A DNA stretch of 64,000 bases from Antrodiella citrinella. Taxonomy: Eukaryota > Basidiomycota > Agaricomycetes > Polyporales > Steccherinaceae. Under the pieces are notes generated by a model, which saw only the letters and a program-made list of their open reading frames with translations, was not told the DNA's origin and ran no database searches. The stretch lies in contig SGPM01000041.1 of assembly GCA_004802725.1 (NCBI GenBank), positions 1 to 64,000 of the forward strand, in the 5' to 3' direction. The position numbers and the translations under genes are program-made. Of the stretch, positions 10,555 through 22,566 are shown one piece after another; position 1 is the first letter of the stretch; every line of letters begins with the position of its first letter.

Positions 10555-12628
10555 ATGACGATGGCAAAACAGTCACAGCAGTCTAAGAAGGACAGCGAGA
10601 CGCGTCCCTCCACCCCTGCTTCCCACTCCACCAAGGCAACCAGGGTAGAGGTCGGCGACGTCCCCGTCGGCTCCCCCGACGTCGGCGATCAGAAGGTAGC
10701 CAGCCCGCACTCGGATGGAGAAGGGGAAGCTGCTATACCTGAAGATCGAAAAGTAAGTGTGGCAGCGCTATCGGGACTGGCGTCTGTACATGATGGTGTG
10801 AATTGACGGGTGACGCTAATTTCTAGGGCGACGCGATCGAGAACGAGGAAGACGACTGGGTTCATGATGTGCGCAATCCTAGGAACTGGAGTAGGGGTAG
10901 GAAATGGGCAGCAGTTGGCGTCGTAAGTCGCGTCGCTCGCTCTCTAGATGCATCCTAACAGTCTCGTTTCAGGTGTCGTTCTACACTTTGGTGCCGCCAC
11001 TGGCAAGTTCTATGATGGCGCCAGCACTTCCTGACATCGCAGCGCACTTCGACATCACGAGCCCTACGATGCAGGCATTGATACTGAGTATCTTCTTGCT
11101 CACGTTCGCGCTCGGTCCGCTCCTTTTGGCTCCGATGTCAGAAATCTACGGTCGTGTTTGGGTAAGCTGTCCGCTCGTGTGACCATTATCCATGACAGAA
11201 CGCTGACTGTCGTATCAGATCCTGCACATTTGCAACATTCTCTCCCTCGCCTTCAACACTGGTTGTGGTTTCGTACCCACAGCTGGTAGCTTGATTGGTC
11301 TTCGTGTCCTCGGTATGTTCTCCCGAAAACTCACAGTTATCCTCTCTCATCACACTCACCTTGTCATAGCTGGTCTTGCGGGTAGCGCACCCATCGCCAT
11401 TGGAGGCGGCATTGTCAGCGATGTTTTCTCTGACCGCGATCGTGCAAACGCCATGGCCGTATACAGTCTAGGCCCACTCCTCGGTCCTGCCCTTGGACCC
11501 ATCGCGGGTGGTTACATCACACAGACCGTTGGATACAAGTACATCTTTGTTGTCATTGGCGGTCTTTCCGCGTTTGCTGGGGTGGTTGGGATTCCCATCC
11601 TTCACGAGACGTACGCTCCTGTGATTCGTCTACGCATAGCCAAAAAGGCAGCGGACCCGGAGAAGGCTGCAGCCCATCATCCTCATCTTGTCGCTTCTCA
11701 TGGACAGGCGATGCATGTGCTCTGGGTGAACTTGACTCGTCCGTTTATTCTTTTGACTAGAAGCTTCGTTTGCTTCCTTCTCAGTTTGTACATGGCTCTG
11801 TGCGTATTTCATTCATCATTCAACCGACAATAAGGTGCTGAACGCAGGTTACAGGCAATACGGCTTCTACTACCTCATGTTCTCGACCTTCCCTAGTGAG
11901 TGTGGTATTTCCTTTTCTGAACTTTCCACTTACGTACCTGCTTCGCAGAGCTCTTCACCGAAACATACGGCTTCAAGCCCGGTCCTTCTGGTCTCGCGTA
12001 CCTCGGCTTGGGCGTTGGCTTCTTCATCTCCACAGTGTTTGGTGGACAAGTGGGCGACTACATGTACCAGAAGATGTCAGCGAACAACGGAGGAAAGGGT
12101 AAACCTGAGTTCCGTATTCCAGCTCTCATCTTCGGTTCACTCTTCGTTCCTGTGGGACTGTTGTAAGCACTTTCGCTTCTTATCTTCAGTCTCAGTAGAC
12201 TGACATATGCGTCATATAGCTGGTACGGGTGGTCTGCACAAGCTGCGACGCACTGGATTGTCCCGATCTTGGGCACTGGTATCTTCGGATTCGGCATGAT
12301 GGCTACTTAGTACGTGACCATACCCACTCTGCGTCACCTGCGTGTCACTGATCTCACCTCTGCCTATGCTTTCCTCAGTCTGCCAATTCAATTGTACCTC
12401 GTGGACACCTTCACATATGCCGCGTCGGCGCTCGCAGCCGCCGCAGTCTTCCGTTCGCTCTTCGCATTCGCATTCCCGCTGTTCGGTGAACAGATGTACG
12501 CTGCGCTCGGGTACGGCGGCGGGAACTCGCTCCTTGCAGGTCTGGCCATCGTAGTCGGTATACCCTTCCCCATCTGGCTGTGGTACTACGGGGAGGCAAT
12601 CCGCATGAAGAGTTCGTTGGCGCGGTAG
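10555..12628 (+). CDS. MFS transporter, DHA1 multidrug-type
   Basis: Plasma-membrane major facilitator antiporter of the fungal drug:H+ (DHA1, 12-TM) type; substrate not predictable. Nine exons: 10555-10752, 10827-10922, 10973-11161, 11219-11312, 11370-11799, 11855-11895, 11949-12162, 12220-12309, 12379-12628, giving 533 aa. A polar, Ser/Thr/Asp-rich N-terminal tail of about 95 residues leads to the NPRNWS motif typical of this family just before TM1. The TM2-TM3 loop keeps the MFS signature (LLLAPMSEIYGRVW). TM5 carries a G-x-x-x-G-P-x-x-GP-x-x-GGY motif (SLGPLLGPALGPIAGGY), characteristic of DHA antiporters. The C-terminus ends shortly after TM12 with a short basic tail. All junctions are in frame. 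Confidence 0.93.
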
Positions 12629-13477
12629 AAGCTACCATCCACCGTCTTCCTTTCCTCAGTCCACCCCACATCAGTTCTCGCCTGCTTTTTTACGACCCGA
12701 TAGATACCTGCCAGTGCGATATCACTCATCCGTCTCGCTTCCCTTCCGTTGCCGTCAATTGGATATACCGACGACTCCTCCCATAAAAGATACATCCATT
12801 TGATTCCATCACTCACCCGCATACTACACTACACGTTACTCACACAATACAACTATATTATCTCTCCACCAACCACTCCGACGCGTACCCTAGAGGAAGA
12901 CTGCCTTCGACTTCAAGACCCTGCGCCACCTGGTCGCGTTCTTCCGATATTCAATGTTCAATGTTTGGCACGTCGGGCTAGTGTTATTTCTTTGACGGTA
13001 CTAGTTCATTCGGGTTTCTTTCTCTTTTCTTCATATTCTCAGTAACTCTCAATGTTTGTCGCACCTTTTGTTTTCGTTGCGTGTTTTTATGACATTACCA
13101 CATTCACTCAATGCGAATGCACATAATGATATCCTACCAAACGTGTTTGTAGGGTGTTGGATTTGCGCGAAAAGTCAAGACAGACACATACGAAGCGGAG
13201 GTATCAGTAGGCTGTGGTACATTCTGTTCACGCGAAGCTCAGACACGATATCACATCTCAGTATTGGAGGGGTCACGGTGCCTCATGCTCCTCCGAGTCT
13301 ACGCTGTTGGGTAGCAGTAACAATAAATAACAGACATCGTTTCGCATTGACTACCAGAATACACGATACAATCATCATGATCAGGTACTATGACGTTCAA
13401 GGAGCTCCATACATATATTCGATTTCGATGCGGACCTGTCTTGAGTATTCTCCCTTTCCAAACCCTCAACTGATGCA
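12629..13477. other. Gene-free stretch between convergent genes
   Basis: AT-richer sequence holding the MFS 3' UTR and the 3' flank of the reverse F-box remnant. No gene recognised. Confidence 0.4.
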
Positions 13478-15138
13478 TCAGCTATGGCGCTCAAGCAGTT
13501 CCATGCATACGCTCGACACCAGCCGCTCGTGAAGCATCTCATCTTCCATTTCCTCAACTTCATAGACCTCCACGAACGTTTCAAGGTCGTCCGGCGGTAT
13601 CTGTGCAACTAAGTAACGGTCATTCTTATCCCTTGTAACGTGCATTCCTGTTATGAGCTTGTAGAGAGGCTTCCCGTTCTCGAGACGGGAGTGCAGGACT
13701 TGTTTGAGCGCAACAAACGAGCTCCCTCCCCTCCATAACGTATCCACAACCCATATGACTAGCGTCGTGAGCTTTGGGAAAAGCATTCTCACAGCGGTAG
13801 TAGTATCGGGGTCGATGTCGGTGGTCTGATTTTGGACGGCCCCGAGAGCTTGCAGGAATTCCTTGGGAGAGGTGATGGGCATACAGAGCGTTTCCACGTG
13901 CGCCAGGTGCTTGAACACTTCATACCATCGGAAGTTGACGAAGTGCCATGCTTGCCACCGACCACCGTAGATGTCGATGAAGTACGAATGCCAATGGTAG
14001 GAATTCTAAATCCTGGGTGACTCCAAGCATCCTTCATTATATCCGGACTAAATGTTGATATGCGTGACAGTCGGTGAGAGGGTGGGGAGGGTGTTGACGA
14101 AATACCGCATTTTCTCGTCGTCCCAAAAGGTACCGGCGGTGCCCAGTGTGAAGGAGATTTCTTGCAACCGAGGGAACTGCGAGAAATTGTGGAGAAGGGG
14201 GGAACACTGAAAGATGACAAGCAGAAAGCGTCAGTCAAATTCACGTTTGAGTTGCGAGTAGTTGAAGACTCGCCATCGGTTTGGCCAGAAGGTGGTCGAC
14301 GTGGATCCAAATGTACGATGATTAAGGTCAGATTTCACCCAATGCTGCCCTCCAGGAAGGTGTCCATGACCTCATCAGCCGTAGTATGCGCAGACGGATC
14401 GTGACTCCGGATAGAAATCATCTTCATCGCGCTCAAGTCGAGATAGTGCTGGAGAGCTTGGAGGAAGATTTGTGGGACATTGCTGAGCATGAGACGCCGC
14501 ATTGCGATACGGCTGGACAGCTGCAAGTCCTGCCAGTATGAAGGGTTAAAATCAAGGGGGTGCGTGATCCTGAGTAAGATAGTCGACAGCACCAGTGTCT
14601 CTATCCCGGAGAATTGTGAGAGGAAGTCTGCAAATGACCGACCGGGGTCTCCAGAGATAAGACCTGCAGAATCTGAACCTTTAAAAGTAGTAGTAAACCC
14701 CACAGCGAAGAGATGAAGTTCTTGGACCCGTCGAATATTTCGCTGAGGCACGATCGTCCGGTCAGGACCGTACTCCCAGATCGCATCTTCTACTTTGATG
14801 CTCTCCACAGCGGGAAGCTGCGCAACGATCGACGCAAACAGCGATGGATCCAGTGAGCCAGCATCGCTCCAGCCATTGTACTGACCAAAATGGAGATGCT
14901 TGACGTGCGTCGTGATCATTTGGTAGGGGGACGCGATGAGGTCGCAAAATGCCACCGCGCTGCGTTTTTTGCCTCGGACATGGATGTGTATGGAGGTAAA
15001 AGCGTATCGACAGGTCGCAAGGAGGAGAGAACGACACGCGAGCGCGTAGTTATCCAGGATCTGCTTCCATGAATCATCAGAGTCCCGGTATACGCGTTCG
15101 TAAATGTCTTCCACGAGCTCTTGAGGGAGGTCACTCAT
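13478..15138 (-). pseudogene. Mosaic, broken F-box-like gene
   Basis: The N-terminal part (15138 down to about 14050) is a close paralog of the F-box-like gene at 3336-4904: LPQELVEDIYERV, then LACRSLLLATCRYAF, then a matching leucine-rich body. Compared with that gene it has an in-frame TGA where the relative has CAC (near 14337), GC instead of GT at the equivalent donor, a one-base shift beside a run of six C/G at about 14195-14200, and a TAG after the HINI segment. The remaining part (about 14010-13478, from HWHSYFIDIYGG to the end) belongs to a different F-box C-terminal type with no counterpart in the relative. I infer a chimera that has lost coding ability. An unusual splicing pattern is the alternative. 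Confidence 0.55.
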
Positions 15139-15756
15139 GTCTGTTCGTTGCCCTGATTATGATAACGTCGGATGGCTATACACCAGCTATTAGGAACCAG
15201 AGGAATTAATGATGTCCAGAGGTTCTGGCAAGGCTTTACAAGTAGCTCATGCAGCTTTTGACTGGAAATTCAATCGTGATTGTGGCTGACCTCGTTACGG
15301 AAAGCATCAATCGGCTGAGAACTTCGACCAAGGCCTCTTGAGTCTTGCGACCTGGAGACAAGTCAAAAAAGTATACGCAGAGCTATCACTCCCACATTAA
15401 ACATCATGTATCATGACCGGAAAACAGCTCTCACCCGTTGTAGAACCACAGCAAAGAGCAGCACTGAGCAAGATGACCAGCGAACGAGCGCTCGAAAGGC
15501 TGAGGCGCGCCACCTCACGCGCATTTTGTGCGCGCTAATGCTGTGCCCAAGGTTCGAGTGGCGGAGGTTCAATCTGTAGCTTCAAAGGCACCGCGTCGAA
15601 CGACTTTCCCCAACACTTCTGCTTTCCACGAGCCCTATCAGACGCGTTTCCGCCTGTACAGCACTAATAAGAATAAAGGACACGACGTTGACTCCGAGAA
15701 CGGACACGAGAACTTGGCCTCTTAGCTTCGCAGTGTTAGCGTTGTTCCGATGCACC
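15139..15756. other. Gene-free stretch, possible shared promoter
   Basis: Lies between the reverse F-box remnant and the forward MYND gene. The frame leading into the MYND gene is open upstream of its ATG and carries a CTCTTAG acceptor-like site near 15725, so a non-coding or short coding upstream exon is possible. Confidence 0.35.
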
Positions 15757-18042
15757 ATGTCTTACCTCGTATCTAGTGTCGCGCGTGGTGAAACAACGCT
15801 AGAGCCTAAGAGGGATCCCACCCCATTGAGCCCTCAATGGAGGAACTTGGCCCTTCCGTCTTTGGCCATCGCACGGAAGGAAGCTAAACTGTGTCAGTCG
15901 TCTTGTCTTCTTGATCGAATTTCGGTTCAGCCTGAGTGTACTGACAGACTATTGCCATAGTTACAGAAATGGACGACCACAGTTTGGCTGAACTTCCCAT
16001 CAGTAAAGTAACCTGCGAGGACCGACCATGGCTGCTGCAGCGTTCGCAGTGGCTGTCGATTAAGAATTTGTTCTTCTTCAGCATGATCGCTGATATTTCA
16101 GATAGTACGTATCGCGAAAGCCTAACGGAGCCTTTACTCTGACAATGTTATCTGGCAGTTCCGCGGGATCTCATAGAACAAGTGATATCGATCCTCCATA
16201 TTTCTGTGCGCATCGTCTCAGAACGGCCAGACGCCGACGCCCACGAATGGCCCCACACCTTGGGGATGCCGCCCTTTGAGGCTTCCAATGGAGACTCCAG
16301 GCTTCCGTATCTATTCATGGTATGCGGAATATTAGTCGTTCCAAGTCGGTGTTGTAAGCTGAGCTGACGACGTACCAGCTGCCCTCGTTGGCGAACAGAG
16401 CAGCATGTTGCCTCCTGTAAGAACGCATGTGGTCTCGCCGATTTCCATGTTCATTGGTCATTTAGGAGGGAAGATGTTGATCGACCAGATAGCGCTGTAA
16501 CCACCTTACAGTTTCTGTTTGGTGCGCTCCGTGTGTTCGAGGAAACAATAGGGATACACACAATGCCTCATGAGAGTAAGAAGAAACCATCATCTGTGTC
16601 ATGGTACGTATCACATACTCAGTCTGTTTTGCGTGTGTCCTCCTTGTCACTTACCCAAGGTCATATTCAGGGCCTTCCGAGAGGTGTACGCTGATGCACT
16701 TGTATTATCCGGCCGCTTGGACGCAGAGACGATGAAGCTACTCGATAGTCTTTTCAAGTCGGCCGGAATGGATAGCACTCTCGGAATCAAGACGCAAATG
16801 CATCTCATTCATGGCTATCAACAAATGGGTGTCGAAGTGGACAAGCAGAAGAGGTATGTATGGTGCGCGATGAAATTTTCTTGGATGTTCTCACTCGTTC
16901 CAGGTACACCGAAAACGTCGTCCGGCTTTTACGCATATTCGCGAGACCAGTTCGCAACTTTCATGAACCGCAAAAACCGACCTGTTCATCCTGTCGCCAC
17001 CGCACTCGGACCAGAGTGGTTTATAACCTCAGAAAAACGTTTTCGTCACCAGGAAAAGAAACACGCCAAGGTCAAGGTCACGACTGGCTTCTGTGAAAAT
17101 TGTCTAGCTAGCTCGGCAGACCACAAGCTCTCGCGGTGTGCTCGATGCCAACGCACACAATATTGGTGCGTGTCCTCATGAAACCGCCTATTAGTTCTTG
17201 ACGTGAGATTACGCTGCTAGCTCGAAGGCGTGTCAGAAAGCAAACTGGAAGGCTCACAGGTGAGTCTTTGGCACGACCACTAGCAGCTGACTCTGAGGCT
17301 GATCAAGCGGACTCACAATTGTAGGACAGGTTGTCTGTGAGTTCTTTTTTTATCTTAGACTTCTTCTCGGAGTCACACCGTTTTCAGTGAACTTGCCAAC
17401 ACTCGGAACTTCGTCCAGCAACTCGGAAACACGTGGATTGGTGATGCGGATCGCCAGAAACAAAACGACATCGAGAGATGGCATTACAGCACTCACTATC
17501 CGTGCCTTCATGGTCCTATACATGCGTTAGGGTTGCAACGCGATCCGAAGCGCGGTTGGACTCATATCATGATCGCCGAGATGACATATACCCCCGATGC
17601 CGTCGACGATTATCGACGTCATTTTCGTGTGTCGCGCTGCGGCGTGTTCCTGATGAAGCCTGAAGTGATGAAGTACGTGGAAGCCATTTTGGACAAGGAG
17701 GTGGGGTGGATGGAACAGTTTGTGCGCAACCATTGCGAACATACGCTTCTCGTTCAAAGCGACGTGCCTTTAGCTTTTCGTATGCCGATGTTCTGTATGT
17801 TCTTTGGAATGTGGTTCACGCCGATTGTCAGATGTTGTACGTTTTGCACCATACTGCTACCTCACGCATTCACTAACGCACGGTCCGTTCATGCAGCTGT
17901 CGTCAACTCGGGACATGTGAATGGGCTGGGGTATGACCCGCATTGGCGCAAGTCTATGAACTGCGCCACCGCATCGCGCAATCCTCCGCCGGGACCTCTG
18001 AGATTGGCATGCGGAGCTGTCGACGTCGAGATGGTTTACTAG
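15757..18042 (+). CDS. MYND-type zinc finger protein, copy A
   Basis: Many-exon gene whose product carries a C-terminal-half MYND finger: C-x2-C (CENC), C-x2-C (CARC), YWCSKAC, then WKAHRTGC. MYND fingers bind zinc and recruit protein partners; nothing indicates an enzymatic domain. The start ATG is 15757 (MSYLVSSVARGET). The gene has the same exon order as copy B downstream. A 12-nt microexon (17325-17336) supplies the final zinc-ligand Cys. The closing segment VDVEMVY-stop is shared with copy B. After the intron at 16854-16903, copy A is 8 nt shorter than copy B, which shifts the frame if that 50-nt intron is removed. If the intron is kept the frame stays open through the finger. It is therefore either altered or decaying. 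Confidence 0.62.
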
Positions 18043-18746
18043 TATTCAGAAATCACTGTCATTAAGTGAGTGAACTCCTACTCCTCTTGTCCACCTTCAA
18101 CTTGAATTCATTCAGCCGTTACTTATGGGGGATTATCTTAGAAAACCATTAGCTGTTCGCAGACCTCTGCATTGTACTTTGGACTCAAGCTGTGTTCCGG
18201 GAGGTCTCTTTTCTGATACTCACCGTTTCTTGATACGCGTACGAATATGTGATTTTTATTCGCAGCAGTAGATTCTATAGATTGTGTGCCAAGCGAACGA
18301 CCGGCAGAAACCGGACGCTTAGTGCTTTTCAAAATTCGGCTATTCCGAGTCTTGAGTCGGTTTTGCGCTTTAAAATGGAATGCGTTTTCAAGCCGCCATT
18401 GAGCTAGACGGCGCATTCAACTCCTCGTTTCGCTCAGTCATTTGCACCAACAGAACCTCATCAGACTCATGGGTCATACTACTGTGACTAAGTCAACAGT
18501 CATTTCTGCGGCGCTGGCACTGAAGATAAATTGGGTGAAGTTTACTTACTCCATCTTTATTCGCGGTAGATGATTCAATCGGGTCAAAGCATTGTGAATC
18601 GTATTGCTTACACTGAAACCACGTTTTGGCATACTACCCACTTACTGGATAAGTGGACGCGTCGTCGTCGGCAGTGGACGCGTCGTCGTCGGCAGTGACC
18701 GGCCTTTGACTTCGACTCTTTCTCCTAAACCCTCTCTGAACACAAC
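18043..18746. other. Spacer between tandem MYND genes
   Basis: No coding frame with splice continuity. Contains the 21-bp tandem duplication at 18652-18693, about 90 bp before the copy B reading frame. Confidence 0.4.
18652..18693. repeat. 21-bp direct tandem repeat, two copies
   Basis: Two exact copies of a 21-bp unit starting AGTGGACGCGTCG, adjacent at 18652-18672 and 18673-18693. It lies in the putative promoter of MYND copy B. Copy A has no such repeat at the matching place. Confidence 0.8.
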
Positions 18747-18763
18747 TTGAACTTCTCCTCTAG

Positions 18764-20968
18764 TCAAGCCTTGTTATCGCGTTTCGACGTGCTCTATAAT
18801 ATCTCAAGCGTAGGACGCGGCGAGACAGCACTTGAGCCCAGGAAGGACCCCAATTTGCCGCCGTCCTGGGCAAGCTTGAAGTTACCGGCATTGACCATCG
18901 TATGGGAAGAGGCAATCATGAGTGAGTTATTTGGCATTCAAGCAACTTTTCATGCTTATGAACCGAGTTCTTCAGTCAGGAAAATGCTCAATGAAAGTGA
19001 TGGTGCCGGCGTGGATCTTGACGACGATCCGACCATATTGTTGCCAGTGCCTGCTGTGTGGTCCACGTTCGCGAATTTTTCCCAGATAGTACGCAGTATG
19101 CATCTTTTGACGACGATAATTACAGTTCCTCTTGATATCATGGAAGAGGTGATATCCGTGCACGCTATTTCAATCCGCATCCTTGTTACACGTCCGAACT
19201 CAAATGAATGGCTCCAAGTGGTGATTCCGTCTTCTGGGAACGAAAGTATTCGATGGGACCTTGTATGTATCGTGCTCCTTTCTTACTGAACATAAAGTCG
19301 CAGTGCTGATTAATTTGTTTGCAGTTGACTTTGAGGAAGAGGCTGATACGCTGCCTCTTGTATGACTGTATGCTATATCGTCGGGACGTTACACTTACTT
19401 ATGATTCTTCAGGAGGGAAGACGTCGACCGAGCAGACCGTGCTTCAGACCTCATGTCGAAGTTCCTAGAAGATTGGGAGCAGTCGTGGCCAAGTACGAGT
19501 GAAAGTCCGAGCCAAACGTTCTTGAGACTGGGCTTGTGCGTGTCATTACGTTCATTGATGGTCCTTCGTTGTCACTCAGCGTCATCTTCAGGAGCTTTTA
19601 TGAACTTTACACTGATTCACTCGTATTGGCCGGTCGCTTTGATGAACCTACGAGAAAAATTCTTGAGGATCTGGCAGCGAGCATCAAGGAAACGGTAGAC
19701 ATGCGCATGGCGACAAAGCTCCAGATGCACCTCTCCTATGTCTATCAACAGATGAATATCGAGCCGCATAAACGAAAGAAGTACGTCATTGCGATGCCCT
19801 TCCCAATACTGAACAGTTGTATATCCTAGCCTCCATTGAAACTAGCTTACCAGGTACACCGAAAATATCGTTCGTTACTTGCGCAAAACCCCGCTCTCAC
19901 GAGACTTGTTTGCAACTTTCTTGAATCGCCCGAATCGACCTGCGCATCCTGTTGCCGTTGCGTTGGGATCAGATTGGTTTCTGCCTCGAAGAGAAGTGTC
20001 ACAAAATGAACGAAAGAGCTTGAGAGGCAAATCTACTTGCGTAGGTTGTTTCGCGACCTCGATGAGCTCCACACTTTTGCGATGTGCTCGATGTCAACGC
20101 GCGTATTATTGGTAGTACGTGTCGGCTTGACTTCTCATTGTCAGTCTCTTGACGTGAGGTCATGTCACCAGCTCAAAAGAGTGTCAGAAAGCGGATTGGA
20201 AGAAGCATAAGTGAGTATTTGGTTCGACAAGCTATGAGACTGATGCATGTATCCACGATATAGATCAGAGTGCTTGTGAGTCTGTCCTCGTCCCTCCTGA
20301 CTTTCCGACTAATATCGCCTTTTTTGCAGAGAACATGCTCGTACTCTAGATACCATTCAGCGAATCGACAACTCACGGCTCCGTGCGGAGTTGATCCGCA
20401 GACAAGGCATGATGGAGAAATGGCACTCGAACCCCCACTATGTAAACCGGCAGGGCCCCGTCCAAGCTCTCGGTCTGCAGCGTGATCCAAAACGCGGATG
20501 GACACACGTCATGGCAGCAGAGATCGCCTACACGCCCAGCGCATCCGACGACTTCCGCCGCCATTTCCGTGTCGCGCGATGTGGCGTTTTCCTCCTGAAG
20601 GACATCTTGAAGGATATAGACACGATCTTGGAAAAGGAGCCGGGGTGGGCGGCATACTACACCAGCCGCCACCTCGCCTCCCTTCCGCTTTACAAAGGTG
20701 ACCGAATGCCAGTGAAATCGCGGATTCCGGTGTTCACACTGATGTACGGGACGGAGTTTACTGCGATCATGAGAGGGTGTATGTTTTCATTGTCCGAAGC
20801 CTCCTGTATATATATGCTAACACGTTGTATGCAGCTATAGTCGCCCGTATTTTTGTCAATGACCTGGGTTATGACCCTAATTGGCGCAGGTCTATGAATG
20901 GGAGGGGAGATCCCCCCGGTCCTTTGACGCTGCCAAGCAGAGTCGTCGACGTTGAAATGGTGTATTAG
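18764..20968 (+). CDS. MYND-type zinc finger protein, copy B
   Basis: Tandem paralog of copy A, with the same N-terminal GRGETALEPRKDP block, the same body (FYELYTDSLVLAGRF; YTENIVRYLRKTP) and MYND finger: CVGC, CARC, YW + CSKEC-type, WKKHKSEC. As in copy A, a 12-nt microexon (20264-20275) carries the last zinc-binding Cys. The remaining C-terminal domain (LQRDPKRGWTHVM; FRRHFRVARCGVFLL) matches copy A closely and ends VDVEMVY-stop. No in-frame ATG precedes the conserved start: the frame runs back to a TAA at 18726, and the first in-frame ATG is 18918. Either an upstream exon spliced at a CCTCTAG acceptor (18757-18763) provides the start, or translation begins at 18918. Body frame is intact. 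Confidence 0.68.
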
Positions 20969-21261
20969 GATGCGCTCAGCGCTCAGTAGTGAGCTCTTCA
21001 CGTCTCTGTAAGCATTTGAAAAGTCTGTCCTATGACCTCATAGTACGCATTATCACTATGTATCTTTCCTATTCTTCTTGACCTCTTGTCAGGCTTCAGG
21101 CTGTGCTAAAATGCCAGTTTCTCCTATGCAATAGTACGATATGCTTCAAGTAGATGCTGCACGCGCAGAGGTATTCAAATCAGACAATCGACACGCTGCT
21201 GTCGTATCCCTCCATGTAGAATCGCGATGTCTTGGGATCGCCTGTACATTATACAATAGAT

Positions 21262-22566
21262 TCAGTCCAGCCACACGAAGCTGGACCTAGTCGGTATATC
21301 CGTGTTGTTCGCTATGATCTCCAAGTCTGCGCCACCACTCGTCCTCTTCAGCATAATAACACCTGCATCGCCGGCCACGCCACTCGCAATCAAGAACTCG
21401 TTCTGCGGTCCGCCAATCATCATCCCTCTGATCTGGTCCAAGCCCGTGTAGACGTGCTTAACGAACCTCAGCTTTGGCTCGACGGCGAAAATAGCGATGG
21501 CGTCACCGCGCGGGTCCAGTATGGGCCCTGTGTTACGGTTGGACACGTAGATGAATGGCTGAGGGAAGTTGGTACTAGCTTCAGTGAGCAAGATCTCGGC
21601 AGCGTGCCAGTCTGCCTGAGGGGGCGGGTTCGGTGGGAGGATGCTGAAACTGGCTACAATGGACGAGGTCCCGTTGGGCGCAGGGGGGATCTGCTGCTGG
21701 GTTAGGGTACTCGACAACTCGTGCAGAACATACAGCGTGTTCCCTGACGGTAAGCAGAATCGAGATTCAGCAGAAGCAAGAGTTTAAACACGTGCGTGTA
21801 AGGGGTGGGACGCTTACCACGGATGGCGATATGCCTGGGACCGCTGCCTAGAGGCTGGACGATATCACCTTGGATTCTCCAGTTACCGGGCGACCCGTTC
21901 TCGACCAGTCGCCAGATCCTATCGGCACCCTGAACCCAGAATAAGCATGAGTCTGAGTTACCACACGGAGGGAGCGAAAAATATGTTTGCTTACCAAGTC
22001 TGGGACGAACACCTCTGATCCATGCTGGACAGCCATGTGCGGGTGTGACCCGTTGAAGGGGAACGTGATTAGATTAGCAGATCCGAAATGAAGGGGGTCA
22101 GTCGTGGTTGGGACGATGAGACCATTGCCGGAGTTGTACTGCAGGTAATGCGTGGTGGGCGAGCTAAGCGGAAGAAGACCTGATGATGCAAAAGGTTAAC
22201 TCACGTTCATGATGGCCACCTGCCCAGTCGTCAGCGGTGCAGTGAACGCGGGACTGTCTCCGCCGGAGCTGACTTGACTGATTGGACCAATCAGCGCGCC
22301 CTGTGCGCCGACTTCGAAAGCTTGGAGCTCTCCGGCCGTGTCTTCATTCGTAGCGCTAGAAATGAGAGGTCAGTAGGGATCCTTGCTCATGACATGGACG
22401 AAGCTCACTAAAGAATACTTTTGTTCGTGGGGTGCAATGTTATCCACGAAGGGTTCGCTCCAGTGGGCGACTCGTTCAGGAGAGTCAACGTCGATGCATC
22501 GGAGTTGAACAAGTAGGACGCGACGAAAGAGGTGTAGCCTCCAGCCAAGATAGTGAAGTTGACCAT
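21262..22566 (-). CDS. YbhE-like 7-bladed beta-propeller lactonase family protein
   Basis: Member of the 6-phosphogluconolactonase/carboxymuconate-cyclase-like propeller family; fungal members are of mostly unproven activity. Reverse-strand exons 22566-22409, 22355-22205, 22138-21995, 21929-21818 and 21743-21262 give 348 aa, the usual length. Recognisable family blocks are MVNFTILAGGYTSFVASYLF at the start, NPSWITLHPTNKSILYATNE, FPFNGSHPHMAVQHGSEVFV, GSGPRHIAIRGNTLYVLHEL, YVSNRNTG and DPRGDAIAIF. All phases match. The N-terminus begins directly with the first blade and I see no signal peptide, so a cytosolic protein is likely, though a missed upstream exon cannot be excluded. Confidence 0.88.
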
